Notes under the pieces: model-generated | Told to the model about the DNA's origin: nothing | Databases searched by the model: none | Seen by the model: the letters and a program-made list of their open reading frames with translations, nothing else | In this document: piece after piece, positions 9,401 to 17,605 of the stretch | Position numbering within the stretch: the first letter of the stretch is position 1 | How the letters are laid out: every line of letters begins with the position of its first letter | Position numbers and translations under genes: made by a program | NCBI GenBank assembly: GCA_051747265.1 | Contig: JBNJFY010000002.1 | Location: 496,001-560,000 of the forward strand | Length of the DNA stretch: 64,000 nucleotides | Reading direction: 5' to 3' | From: JBNJFY01 sp051747265 | Lineage (GTDB): Bacteria > Bacteroidota > Rhodothermia > Balneolales > Balneolaceae

Positions 9401-9415
9401 TGTGTTATAAACACG
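9401..9415. promoter_or_regulatory. Putative MarR operator upstream of MBL gene
   Basis: A palindrome, GTGTT-ATA-AACAC, lies about 18 bases upstream of the 26-codon frame. A similar site lies 22-36 bases upstream of the FMN reductase start. The MarR gene sits between the two targets, so both may be its operators (inference). Confidence 0.45.
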
Positions 9416-9464
9416 TTTTAGGGTGTGCAAGTTTGTGATCCTTAGCCTGAGTACGGCTAAGGAA

Positions 9465-9935
9465 TTATTCGTCTAAATTGGCTAAAAATTGGTTGCAGAT
9501 TTGGGAGAATGCTTTTAGCTCCTGCTCCGAGACATTTTGGGTAAAAGATTTGGATACCTGTGAAAATTCAGGGTCCATCTCTTCCAGCAGATCCTGTCCC
9601 TTCTGGGTGATCACCGCGATGGATAGCCGGCGGTCTTCTTCGCTTTTGGTGCGTTTTACCAAGCCCCGCTTCACCAGGCGATCCAGCAGGCGGGTTACAT
9701 CCGGGGTGCGTTCAATCATCCGATCGATAATCTCGCGTCGGGGGTGCCCCTCGGGGTGAACCCCTTTGAGTATGCGCAGCACGTTATACTGGTCGTGGGT
9801 GATGCCGTACTTCTGGCATACATCATTCAACATCTGACGGTAGTGCCCCGAAGTGACCAATAAGGTAATCATGGCCTCCTGACGGGGATTCTCAAATGAC
9901 TTTTGTTTTACGCGTTCGTGTAAGGTGCGTGCCAT
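9465..9935 (-). CDS. MarR-family transcriptional regulator
   Basis: 156 aa, the usual family length. A winged helix lies in residues ~35-115: 'ITHDQYNVLRILKGVHPEG', the recognition helix 'TPDVTRLLDRLVKRGLVKR', then the wing 'SEEDRRLSIAVITQKG'. Long helices at both ends give the dimer interface. There is no Cys in the OhrR position near the N-terminus, so redox sensing through that residue is unlikely. It lies between the MBL protein and the FMN reductase on the same strand, and both of those have similar upstream palindromes. The likely role is repression of these two genes until a small aromatic or oxidant ligand appears (inference). Confidence 0.92.
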   Translation of the reverse strand: MARTLHERVKQKSFENPRQEAMITLLVTSGHYRQMLNDVCQKYGITHDQYNVLRILKGVHPEGHPRREIIDRMIERTPDVTRLLDRLVKRGLVKRTKSEEDRRLSIAVITQKGQDLLEEMDPEFSQVSKSFTQNVSEQELKAFSQICNQFLANLDE

Positions 9936-10179
9936 AGGGCTTTCGAATTCGGTTATCTATTTTATTGATTCGACGCTCGGAGGTAACCATCCGTTGAATC
10001 GAAGATCACGCTCATATTTTTACCTAAATTAGCAACCTGACAGCGCACACCAAGTATCACGCCGGTGTTCCTGTCAGCGTTGGTATACTGCATACGCAAC
10101 GCTGTCAAGAATCGCTGTCGCGATGCGTTGACAGGTATAATAGAAGCTAACTGATTTATGCTTCGAGGTCTGATTTTCG

Positions 10180-10770
10180 TTAATTCGTATGAAGTTCGCA
10201 GATTTGGGCGGCGGATTCTTTGGTTTGACTCAGATATTGAATCAACCGGTGCAGCGCTCCTTCCACAAATTCTTGTTGGGCCGGATCCATCAGGTTCCCG
10301 CCCTCATCAAACGCTTCGCGCACCAACGGTATGGATACCGACATCGGCAATACATGAGCGCCCAAATGAGCGGCGACCCCACGCAGATGCTCCAGCGATT
10401 TGATGGCCCCGATGCGCCCGGCGGCCACGCCCAGCAGGGATACCGGTTTGTCCTTCAGTGGCGAGGGAAAGCCCAGGTTGTCAATGACCAGCTTTATGAC
10501 GCTGGAATAACTTCCGTGATATTCCGGCGTTGCCAGGATGATGCCATCGGCCTTATGTAGTTTCGCTCGCATCCATTCCACATCCGGGGTAGCCGGCGCA
10601 CCGGGCAGGGGCAAATCCAATCCGGTGGGATCCAGTATTTCGAAATCCAATCCAGGCATACGCTCCGCCGTGCGAGCCAGTACTTCAATCGCCTTGCGGG
10701 TGTTGTTGTCCGGTCGTACGCTGCCTTGCACGGCTACAATTTTTAAGGGAGAACCTTTTGAATAAGTCAT
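10180..10770 (-). CDS. NAD(P)H-dependent FMN reductase family protein
   Basis: 196 aa flavodoxin-like protein. The FMN phosphate loop is 'GSVRPDNNTR' (residues 16-25), and the second flavin motif is 'ATPEYHGSYSSVIKLVIDNL' around residue 80. Members of this family reduce FMN, quinones, azo dyes or chromate with NAD(P)H. The family call is firm but the substrate is not. The ATG at 10770 is followed upstream by a palindrome at 10792-10806, like one near the MBL gene, which suggests shared MarR control. It ends about 245 bases upstream of the MarR gene, with an inverted TGACAG/CTGTCA-rich stretch between. Confidence 0.88.
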   Translation of the reverse strand: MTYSKGSPLKIVAVQGSVRPDNNTRKAIEVLARTAERMPGLDFEILDPTGLDLPLPGAPATPDVEWMRAKLHKADGIILATPEYHGSYSSVIKLVIDNLGFPSPLKDKPVSLLGVAAGRIGAIKSLEHLRGVAAHLGAHVLPMSVSIPLVREAFDEGGNLMDPAQQEFVEGALHRLIQYLSQTKESAAQICELHTN

Positions 10771-10790
10771 AATTTCATCATCAACTATTT

Positions 10791-10808
10791 ATGTGTTCAT
10801 CACACACA
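10791..10808. promoter_or_regulatory. Putative MarR operator upstream of FMN reductase
   Basis: TGTGT-TCATC-ACACA, a perfect five-base palindrome about 22 bases upstream of the FMN reductase ATG. It resembles the site at 9401-9415 (shared ATGTGTT.AT..ACAC pattern). Confidence 0.45.
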
Positions 10809-10940
10809 TATAGTACGACAGTAGAAGTATGTTGTCAACACGCTTTATAAATTTTGTATCTATATGCGATATAGATTTGGCTTATTAGACCGGGTAGATG
10901 GGATGCTGTGATAGACTATTCTTTCCGTTAACGCATGCTA

Positions 10941-10988
10941 GGGAAGCAGAGCTTCCCGCCAACTTGACGTAGCTGGAGCTACGTCAAG
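10941..10988. repeat. Two adjacent perfect hairpins
   Basis: GGGAAGC-AGA-GCTTCCC at 10941-10957 is followed six bases later by CTTGACGTAGCT-GG-AGCTACGTCAAG at 10963-10988. No T-run follows, so a terminator is not clear. The design resembles the other hairpin repeats in the window. Confidence 0.75.
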
Positions 10989-11159
10989 AGGGGTTGTGTT
11001 TAACCGCCCGCCCTTAAACACTTTTCGACCTCCAGACGCCTTACCCTTTTTTCGAGCTTGTCACACGAATCTATATGGTGATGAGGGGGGATTTATTGCT
11101 ATTCGGATCAATATTGGGGGGGCTTGATGGATGCGAATAATTTAGGGGATACCACATCT

Positions 11160-11405
11160 ACGAATACGACCTTTACGAGGTCGAATATTATCGCTTTTGC
11201 CAAAAAGCTATAATAATGTGACCGCTACGCGGTCGGTTGCTTTAAACAAGACCTAAGTGAACTATTAAACTTGTTAACACTTTACAACTTCATGTCTGTA
11301 TTTTTTCCAGTAACAATATCCACAGTAGCAACCGACCGCGTAGCGGTCACATTATTATAGCACCAGCGGTGCCCCCCCCAATTCCGACCTCGTAGAGGTC
11401 GTACC
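11160..11405. repeat. 246-bp element with long inverted repeats
   Basis: The arm at 11207-11241 is the exact reverse complement of 11327-11361 (35 bases, containing GACCGCGTAGCGGTC). The outer parts also match imperfectly: the GACCTTTACGAGGTC block at 11168-11182 against GACCTCGTAGAGGTC near 11385-11399. The spacer of ~85 bases has no reading frame. Each arm is itself made of hairpins. It looks like a non-autonomous palindromic element. Confidence 0.85.
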
Positions 11406-11443
11406 CCAGCGTTGAATAACGGCAAAATATCAATTGCGAATTT

Positions 11444-13198
11444 CTACACCCCTTTCAACATCTTCTCCCGTTTTTTCTGCACAAACTCCTGCATCTCTTT
11501 CCACGACTTGGTATTCAAAATCTGATCGGCCGTGCACCAACCCCTGCGGGCCAAACTGACGCCCAAATCCATATACTCGAAACTGGCCAGATCGTGGCTG
11601 TCGGTGCTGATGGTCAACATCACCCCGGATTCCCGCACCGCCCGCACGGCGTCGTCATTCAGATCCATGCGCTGCGGCTGAGCGTTAATCTCCAACGCCG
11701 TCCCCGTTTCTTTGGCTTTATTGATGATTTCATTCAGATCAATGGCGTACTCCTTCCGCCTGCCGATCAATCGTCCGGTAGGATGACCGATCACATTCAC
11801 AAATGGATTCTCGCACGCCTTCAAAATGCGCTCGGTGTTACCCTGATTGAACCGACTGTGGATCGAAGCGGTCACCCACTCCATCTGCTCCAACAGCTCA
11901 TCATCCAGATCCAAGGATCCGTTTGCCAGAATGTCCACCTCCACACCCTTCTTGAGAATCGGATGATCCAGCGTTTGATTGACCTCTTCGATGGCTTTGA
12001 ATTGATCCTCAAACTCATCCTCCCTAAGTCCACCCGCGATACGCGCCGATTTCGAGTGATCGGAAACCACCGCATATTCATAGGGATAATGCTCGACCAG
12101 ATACCGACCGAGCTCTTCCAGCGAGTTGGTTCCATCCGACCAATCGGAATGAAAGTGCATGTCCCCTTTAATTTGATCGCGCTCCACCAACTGCGGCAAC
12201 TTGCCATTCTGGGCCCGTTCGATCTCCCCGTTGTTTTCCCGCATTTCGGGCGGAATCCAATCCATCTTCAACTGCTTGTACATCTCTTCTTCGGTGGATC
12301 CAGCCACTTTCTTGTCCTCATCCACTTCAAACATACCATACTCACTAATCTTATAGCCCCGGTCTTTGGCAATCTGACGCAGGTGGATGTTATGCTCCTT
12401 GGATCCGGTGAAATACAACAAGGCCGCGCCCCAGCTGTCCTTCTCAATCAGCCGCAGATCTACCTGGCGATCATGATGGGACACCACCACACTGGATTTG
12501 GTTTTCCCTTTGGCCAGCACGTTCTGAACCGAATCCAACGAAGTGAAATAATCAACAATCGACTCCCATTTGTCCGGATCGGCGGTGACTAGAATATCCA
12601 GATCCCCGATGGTTTCCTTGCGGCGACGAATACTGCCCGCCACCTCCATCTTTTGGATATCGCCCTGCTGCTCCAACTCTTCGGTGATCATTTCCGAGAG
12701 TTCCAGCGCCTCCGCCAATAGAATACGCTGATCTGCTTTCTCTTTCTCCTGCAACCCATCCAGCATATTCTGAACGGTCTTCTCGCCAAACCCTTTGAGC
12801 TCGGATACTTTCCCGCTTTCCAAAGCCTCTTTGAGTTCATCCTTGGTTTTAATGCCCAACTCCTCATGCAACTGTTCCAAGGTTTTGGGGCCGATCCCTT
12901 GCACCTCCATCAGGTCCGCGAAATCGGCGGGCACATCTTTTTTTATCTCCTCGTACTTCTTGATCTTCCCCGTCTTGATGTACTCGCGAATCTTCTCGGC
13001 AATGCTTTCCCCAATGCCTTTGACCTCTACCAGATGGTCGTTTTTCATGTAATTGCGAATATCTTCCTGCAGGTGATCCAGCATCCGCGCGGCATTATCG
13101 TAGGCCCTGACCCGAAACCGATCTGAGCTGCCGTGAAAGCGGTAGATGTTGGCCATATCTTTGAATATTTCGGCCAATTTCTTGTTGAGTTCGTACAT
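11444..13198 (-). CDS. polX: PolX: X-family DNA polymerase with PHP domain
   Basis: 584 aa from the ATG at 13198, which has a GAGG ribosome-binding site about 8 bases upstream; an earlier in-frame Met at 13228 lacks one. The order of domains is an N-terminal 8-kDa-type domain with helix-hairpin-helix motifs ('VKGIGESIAEKI', 'VQGIGPKTLEQL', 'LKGFGEKTVQNM'), a polymerase palm with the metal-binding 'GDLDILV' and 'VDLRLI', then 'FTGSKEHNIHLR'. The PHP domain begins 'GDMHFHSDWSDG' and continues through 'DHSKSARIAGGL', 'VIGHPTGRLIGRR' and 'STDSHDL'. All metal ligands appear intact. Bacterial PolX fills short gaps in base-excision repair, and the PHP part gives 3'-5' exonuclease or AP-endonuclease activity. 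Confidence 0.96.
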   Translation of the reverse strand: MYELNKKLAEIFKDMANIYRFHGSSDRFRVRAYDNAARMLDHLQEDIRNYMKNDHLVEVKGIGESIAEKIREYIKTGKIKKYEEIKKDVPADFADLMEVQGIGPKTLEQLHEELGIKTKDELKEALESGKVSELKGFGEKTVQNMLDGLQEKEKADQRILLAEALELSEMITEELEQQGDIQKMEVAGSIRRRKETIGDLDILVTADPDKWESIVDYFTSLDSVQNVLAKGKTKSSVVVSHHDRQVDLRLIEKDSWGAALLYFTGSKEHNIHLRQIAKDRGYKISEYGMFEVDEDKKVAGSTEEEMYKQLKMDWIPPEMRENNGEIERAQNGKLPQLVERDQIKGDMHFHSDWSDGTNSLEELGRYLVEHYPYEYAVVSDHSKSARIAGGLREDEFEDQFKAIEEVNQTLDHPILKKGVEVDILANGSLDLDDELLEQMEWVTASIHSRFNQGNTERILKACENPFVNVIGHPTGRLIGRRKEYAIDLNEIINKAKETGTALEINAQPQRMDLNDDAVRAVRESGVMLTISTDSHDLASFEYMDLGVSLARRGWCTADQILNTKSWKEMQEFVQKKREKMLKGV

Positions 13199-13574
13199 AA
13201 TGACCTCACTGATTGATGAGCTGCTCAAATTTATCCTCAGAGGGAATGGGAATGCGTTTGCTACACGGTTTCCAACTTGCTATGTGCGATCCCCTATTGT
13301 ATCGAATCACTCAATACCAAATAGTGGATATCGTGCTTGGGGCAACCTCCCGGGATCCGCCCCGCTTCAGGCAGAACCAACCAAGTTACAAGTTAACCAG
13401 CCTGTATCGCGCGATAAATCAGAAAACATTGGTTCCCGCTGTCAGGTTTTTCCCCAATCAGTGTACCAGATCGTTATGAATAACCTTTTTATGCCTACTG
13501 AATGACCACTGCGACCAAAAAACGCTCTATCTAATTATCGAACTGGTTCGCATGAGAGGCTTGATCAATCCAAT

Positions 13575-13665
13575 CATCCAGCTTCTGTACGACCCCGTTT
13601 GGGGTCGTATGGTAACGCCCTATTCAGGGGTATTCATGCTGGACCGCTTCGCGCTCAGTATATCA
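13575..13665. repeat. Hairpin-repeat block, type B
   Basis: Contains GACCCCGTTTGGGGTC, a CGCCCTATTCAGGG hairpin and GACCGCTTCGCGCTC in a row, starting with CATCCAGCTTCTGT. The same arrangement with ~85 percent identity by eye occurs at 16131-16212. Confidence 0.75.
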
Positions 13666-14104
13666 TAGGTGGGAGAGATAGCTGAGTTTCTATTAATAGC
13701 TGATTTACGTTTGCCCATAGATTCCCAACAGTTTACAGGCCTGAATCCACTAAAAGGGCGCCTTGATGGCTTTTAATAGCAAGTGATTGGGGTTAAGATC
13801 AAAGCATCAGCAATTTCTAAAACCACTTCGAAGTGATATCCCTAACTACGTCAACCATGACTACAAGCTTAGTGTTCTCGCATCCTTTGAATCAAAACAA
13901 TTTTCAGAATCATTATCCATTCTGATGCGATTCCGCACTCTAGTTAGGTAAGTATCGAATCAACAATTCATTTACCCACCCCTGACCGCATAGGGGTCAC
14001 ATTATAATTTCACTCTCTAAAGGTGGTTCAAGAGTACATCTTTGGGAGTAACACATAGATGTATCAAGCAGAAAATGACCATCCGATCTTCAAATCAAAG
14101 ACCT

Positions 14105-14172
14105 TGACCGCGTTAGCGGTCATATTACTATCGCACCGAAGGTGCGCCCCCATACCCGACCTCGCTAGAGGT
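14105..14172. repeat. Hairpin-repeat block, type A
   Basis: Three hairpins in order: GACCGCGTTAGCGGTC, GCACCGAAGGTGC and GACCTCGCTAGAGGT, separated by short spacers. The same order is seen at 16338-16408 and in the right arm of the 11160-11405 element. Confidence 0.8.
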
Positions 14173-14192
14173 AGTATTATATCTATAATCAT

Positions 14193-14245
14193 TTACAAGC
14201 GGAGTCTGATGTGGAATCGAACAATGTTTTTGCAAATGTTTCAAT
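14193..14245 (-). pseudogene. Decayed tail of a response-regulator gene
   Basis: On the minus strand the last ~15 codons read FAKTLFDSTSDSACK then stop. The intact response regulator ending at 16409 reads FAKIPSFDSSSDTATKQQWK. The match continues into the downstream hairpin block, so this is a remnant of a duplicated gene end. The rest of the receiver domain is gone. Confidence 0.65.
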
Positions 14246-14393
14246 ATCGCCAATGTCCTCAGCGTAATAATCAATGAGAAAATTACGATGATTCACTATA
14301 AGATTTTCCGCAACAATAGAATTCTTGAGAATTAGCTTTAGCCGGAACTCTAATTAGAGTCTAAACTTGTAGTACAAACTCAAAACAAAAGCA

Positions 14394-15167
14394 TCAGTCC
14401 AGTACCTGAGGCTTAAATCCCTCAGGTAGCGGATGATCTATAATATTGGTAATCCTGTCTTCTGATTGGGGATGAGTAGAAAGAAAAGTAACAGGCGAAG
14501 AACTGCTATGATGAACTTTTAGTTTTAGTAAAAATTCAGACAAATGTTGTGGATCTAATTCTGCATCTATAAGCAATTCAATTGCCTTATTGTCTGCGTC
14601 CATCTCCTGAGATCTGCTGAATTTTAAACTCATCATAGCTTGGGAAAGCTCCAGCATCATTGAGGAATTCCCACCCGTCAAAATGCTGGAAATCACGGAA
14701 CTACCCAATTCCATCTTCAGTCGATTCATCGGGTGATTTAAATCCAAGTGACCAATTTCATGTGCGATAACTGCCACTAATTGTTCTTTACTTCGAACAA
14801 ACTCCACCAAATCTTCGGTTACGAATATATTATTACCAACCGTAGCAAAAGCATTGATCACGTCTTGATCTACTAAATAAATATTAACCGAGTCTGGTTT
14901 CAAATTTTCATTTTCTGCCAACAAGCGATACGTAACCTCATCAAAAAAAGCTGTTAGACTATCATTTTCGATAATGTCGGTACTCTCCAGAATCGACTTC
15001 TCAAACCTTTGCTCAATTTTACTGCCAGCCGACATTTCTGAAGAATCACCCGATTCCGAAGAATCATAATTCGAAATATACCAATAGAGCCCACCCCAAA
15101 TAGCTAATCCTGCTACTACGAGTTTAGCCAGATTCCCCCAAACTCCTGATGACTTTCTTTGCTCCAT
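14394..15167 (-). CDS. M48-family metalloprotease, membrane-anchored
   Basis: 257 aa. A single membrane anchor lies near residues 12-29 ('LVVAGLAIWGGLYWYI'). The zinc motif 'VIAHEIGHLDLNHP' (HEIGH, near residue 137) and the downstream 'SRSQEMDADNKAIELL' (third ligand Glu) are both present, so it should be active. M48 proteases of this type act in the periplasm or at the outer membrane in protein quality control (BepA/LoiP-like). The start codon overlaps the stop of the upstream membrane protein in TAATG, so translation is coupled and the two proteins probably work together. Confidence 0.92.
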   Translation of the reverse strand: MEQRKSSGVWGNLAKLVVAGLAIWGGLYWYISNYDSSESGDSSEMSAGSKIEQRFEKSILESTDIIENDSLTAFFDEVTYRLLAENENLKPDSVNIYLVDQDVINAFATVGNNIFVTEDLVEFVRSKEQLVAVIAHEIGHLDLNHPMNRLKMELGSSVISSILTGGNSSMMLELSQAMMSLKFSRSQEMDADNKAIELLIDAELDPQHLSEFLLKLKVHHSSSSPVTFLSTHPQSEDRITNIIDHPLPEGFKPQVLD

Positions 15168-15634
15168 TACTCTCCTAACAATTCCGCCTGTTCTTTCACT
15201 TCAGTGTTGCCTTCAAATGCATACTTATAAGCCATATCACCAAAGAAAATGAAGAAAACAAGATCTCCCTTATATGCTTTAACCGCGGCATAAACACTTA
15301 TAAAGAAGTAGATGATATTAAAGACTCCTGCACTCACAATGTAAGCAATAAAAGGATCGGTAAAATTCTGATTAATAACGGAAACTACCGTCCAAACAAT
15401 CGCTACACCATTGATTAACGAAACTACTAACTGGCTCAGCATCGATTGATAAGAATGAAACGCTACAAATGGCCCACTGGTTTTCACAAAGCGGTGAAAC
15501 AGATATGCAGCTATAAAATTGAGAAATGGCAAAGGCAAACCTGCCGCAGTTGTGGCAAACATAGTTAGATACGATGCCATTGCCCGTTCCCTGTTCTTTA
15601 CAGGTATATCATCAGTCAAATAATTATCTTGCAT
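15167..15634 (-). CDS. Four-helix membrane protein, DUF4870/Tic20-like
   Basis: 155 aa with about four membrane segments (near 20-45, 62-85, 92-117, 118-140). The 'GPFVAFHSYQSMLSQLV' stretch matches the conserved 'FVxxHxxQxxxxQ' pattern of DUF4870/Tic20-like proteins. It is the first gene of a two-gene operon with the M48 protease, and the coding regions overlap. The role is unknown; the coupling suggests a membrane partner of the protease. A divergent small membrane gene starts 50 bases away, so the two promoters share this gap. Confidence 0.8.
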   Translation of the reverse strand: MQDNYLTDDIPVKNRERAMASYLTMFATTAAGLPLPFLNFIAAYLFHRFVKTSGPFVAFHSYQSMLSQLVVSLINGVAIVWTVVSVINQNFTDPFIAYIVSAGVFNIIYFFISVYAAVKAYKGDLVFFIFFGDMAYKYAFEGNTEVKEQAELLGE

Positions 15635-15683
15635 TAATGATAATTTATGTTAAAAATTGTTCTAGTTATGCAAATATGAATAA

Positions 15684-15956
15684 ATGGAATCAATTTTTAA
15701 AATGGATCAAGAGAATAGTGTAGTACCTGTTTTATCTGTAAAAGAATGGTTTATAACCTTTATTATAACAGCTATACCAATTGTAAATCTGGTAATGTTA
15801 TTTGTATGGGGTTTTGGTGACGAAGCAAATCCCAATAAAGCAAATTGGGCGAAAGCATCTCTCTTAATGATGGTAGCGATGGTCGGCCTCTATATCATTG
15901 TGGCGTTGGTGTTCTTTGGGGTAATGTTTTCTGGAATGGATGCGAATACGCTTTAA
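15684..15956 (+). CDS. Small two-helix membrane protein
   Basis: 90 aa from 15684, or 84 aa if the internal ATG at 15702 ('MDQENSVV') is the start, which I find more natural. Two membrane segments (about 23-46 and 60-84) flank a polar loop 'GFGDEANPNKANWAKA'. That loop is a recurring pattern in small hypothetical proteins of Bacteroidota. It is divergent from the DUF4870/M48 operon. The function is unknown. Confidence 0.75.
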   Translation: MESIFKMDQENSVVPVLSVKEWFITFIITAIPIVNLVMLFVWGFGDEANPNKANWAKASLLMMVAMVGLYIIVALVFFGVMFSGMDANTL

Positions 15957-16130
15957 TCTTTTAGTAGTGACCTAACTAATAAGGTATGAAACCCCTATTT
16001 ATCAGCCACCGATAGGGAATAATCTTTGGGTGACTAATTTATAGAAAAGCTTATTGTCGAGAAGTCATTTTCAATGATACCACTACCTCACCATCAGATC
16101 AAAGGTATAAAAGACTAGCTCGATCTACCC

Positions 16131-16212
16131 ATCCAGCTTCTGTTCGATCCCGTTCGGGGTCGTATGGTAACGCCCTAGTCAGGGCTATTCATGCTGGACC
16201 GCTTCGCGGTCT
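16131..16212. repeat. Hairpin-repeat block, type B
   Basis: CATCCAGCTTCTGT followed by a GATCCCGTTCGGGGTC hairpin, CGCCCTAGTCAGGG and the perfect GACCGCTTCGCGGTC. It is the counterpart of 13575-13665. Confidence 0.8.
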
Positions 16213-16337
16213 GAACATTAAAGGCTGGAGATTTAGCTGAATTTCTATTTATCGTTGGATTACGTTTGCAACTGGGGAGTAACACATAGTTGTATTATGT
16301 GCAGCATATGATCACACAAACTTCAAATCAAAGGGCT

Positions 16338-16408
16338 TGACCGCGTCAGCGGTCACATTACTATAGCACCGAAGGTGCGCCCCATTCCCGACCTCGCTAG
16401 AGGTCGAA
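16338..16408. repeat. Hairpin-repeat block, type A
   Basis: GACCGCGTCAGCGGTC, GCACCGAAGGTGC and GACCTCGCTAGAGGTC in order. The last hairpin ends a few bases before the stop codon of the response-regulator gene on the minus strand, where it could act as a 3' stabiliser or terminator. Confidence 0.85.
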
Positions 16409-16822
16409 TTATTTCCATTGCTGTTTAGTAGCCGTATCAGAGGAGGAATCGAACGATGGAATCTTCGCAAATGCTTCTTGCAGACGGGTAAAAGACACCG
16501 GCTTGATCAAAAAGTCGGTAAATTCGGTTTTTTCAACTGCTTTCTTAAACGTAGCCCGATCCGTTTTACCGGTTACATAGATGAGGATAAAGGACATATA
16601 ATTTCTGAGATAGGTAACCGCGTCCACCCCATCTTTTTCTCCACCCAGATGAATATCCATGCAAATGATATCCGGACTATAATTCAACGCCATATCGATG
16701 GTTTGGGTGTAATCTTGGGCAATCCCGACCACGCTACAGCCCAATTCATGCAGATATTTTGATAAGATCACCCCGCTGGCTGCTTCATCTTCGGTAATCA
16801 GTACCTTGCTGTATTTGAGCAT
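16409..16822 (-). CDS. Stand-alone response regulator (receiver domain only)
   Basis: 137 aa CheY-like receiver. Acidic pocket 'ITEDEA' near residue 10, phosphoacceptor Asp in 'IICMDIHLGGEKDG' near residue 57, 'YVTGKTD' (Thr switch) and 'FLIKPVS' (Lys). There is no output domain. A good ribosome-binding site (GGAAGG) precedes the ATG at 16822. The nearest relative in the window is the receiver at 26065-26460. A decayed copy of its 3' end lies at 14193-14245. Such receivers usually relay phosphate between kinases or act on other proteins; the partner is unknown. Confidence 0.92.
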   Translation of the reverse strand: MLKYSKVLITEDEAASGVILSKYLHELGCSVVGIAQDYTQTIDMALNYSPDIICMDIHLGGEKDGVDAVTYLRNYMSFILIYVTGKTDRATFKKAVEKTEFTDFLIKPVSFTRLQEAFAKIPSFDSSSDTATKQQWK

Positions 16823-17236
16823 AACCTTCCCCCTGTTTTTTATTCCACCTGTATTTCTAAGTATATATATTTACTACACTTATGCAATTTATCAGCGATC
16901 ATTTTAATGGGAAACCACCATTTTTAACCCTATGATATTAACAGAATGGATTGAATCTAATGGTGGGGTCAATATTCCATCCTCTACCTTTCAGTTCAGT
17001 TACCTGAACCGTTTCCTTTTGACTAACTTAATTATTGATAACCCTTAAAAAGGCTTCGATACATTGGAGAAATGATCATAATTTGGTAAGAAACAACTGA
17101 GCCCTTTGTACATGGGCAATAGATGCGCTGTCATGGAGCCGGAATTCATAAGTATTCCGGCTCCTGGATAAAACATAAAATAGATAGCGCTCGAAACGTT
17201 ATTTTTAGGATTGCATCCTACATTCGTTATGGCCTC
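16823..17236. other. Intergenic stretch with a strong hairpin
   Basis: About 410 bases with no gene recognised. The only structure noted is the perfect inverted repeat at 17135-17164. Confidence 0.5.
17135..17164. repeat. Perfect 11-bp inverted repeat
   Basis: GGAGCCGGAAT-TCATAAGT-ATTCCGGCTCC. No T-run follows on either strand, and no gene ends here, so it is not an obvious terminator. It lies about 70 bases upstream of a possible small secreted-protein gene. Confidence 0.7.
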
Positions 17237-17605
17237 ATGCAAATACTGTTAACTTTAGCCTACTTACTTCTTGTCGCACAACTGCCCCTGTCGGCTACAG
17301 GAGAGGTGGGATCCTGTGTACGCTCCGAAATTCAGTCTGATCAGCGGAGCCAATCTCCCCAACAAAAAACAGGTTCCAAATCCAGTGGATTTGCCTTTCA
17401 ACATCAGGCAGAAAGTCCGGCCGAAGTTACCAACCGGGTTCCCCAACCTCAGCCCCCGGCCGAACAGGAATACGAAGAAAGCAATAGTGCTACTCTGGAA
17501 TCGGTCATTAAACAACGGGGAGCACATTACATGACCACCGGACACTTGATAGAACCCGGACTGCCCACTCCCAAACGGATCTTCCCCTTTCATTCTTTTT
17601 GGTAG
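17237..17605 (+). CDS. Possible small secreted Gln/Pro/Ser-rich protein
   Basis: 122 aa from the ATG at 17237, giving a signal-peptide-like start 'MQILLTLAYLLLVAQLPL'. The frame stays open further upstream to 17123, but that would include the hairpin. The mature part is polar, rich in Gln, Pro, Ser and Glu, without a known domain. Codon choice (gaa, caa, ccc, cgg) looks coding. There is no ribosome-binding site. I am unsure it is expressed. Confidence 0.45.
   Translation: MQILLTLAYLLLVAQLPLSATGEVGSCVRSEIQSDQRSQSPQQKTGSKSSGFAFQHQAESPAEVTNRVPQPQPPAEQEYEESNSATLESVIKQRGAHYMTTGHLIEPGLPTPKRIFPFHSFW

Larger units (their letters stand above)
10771..11443. other. Repeat-rich intergenic stretch
   Basis: About 670 bases with no convincing gene. 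In order it holds the putative operator, two adjacent hairpins (10941-10957 and 10963-10988) and a 246-base inverted-repeat element (11160-11405) that ends near the 3' end of polX. Confidence 0.7.
13199..14393. other. Long intergenic stretch with decayed duplication
   Basis: Almost 1.2 kb without an intact gene. 13199-13560: nothing recognised. 13575-13720 resembles 16131-16270, and 14045-14245 resembles 16275-16465, including the tail of a response-regulator gene. The ~320 bases between these matches appear inserted and contain another short hairpin block (GACCGCATAGGGGTC near 13983). Confidence 0.7.
15957..16408. other. Intergenic stretch with hairpin repeats
   Basis: About 450 bases between the small membrane gene and the end of the response regulator. 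The first ~170 bases show nothing. From 16131 the hairpin blocks begin and run up to the stop codon of the response-regulator gene. Confidence 0.6.

Noticed and set aside
9236..9430. N-terminal extension of the rubredoxin/MBL protein to 9430
   Set aside because: The conserved protein starts at the Cys-pair domain (9235); the extra part is not conserved in style and overlaps a putative operator and a small frame with a good ribosome-binding site.
14059..14277. 72-codon frame over hairpin repeats
   Set aside because: It lies in duplicated non-coding hairpin DNA and over the decayed response-regulator tail.
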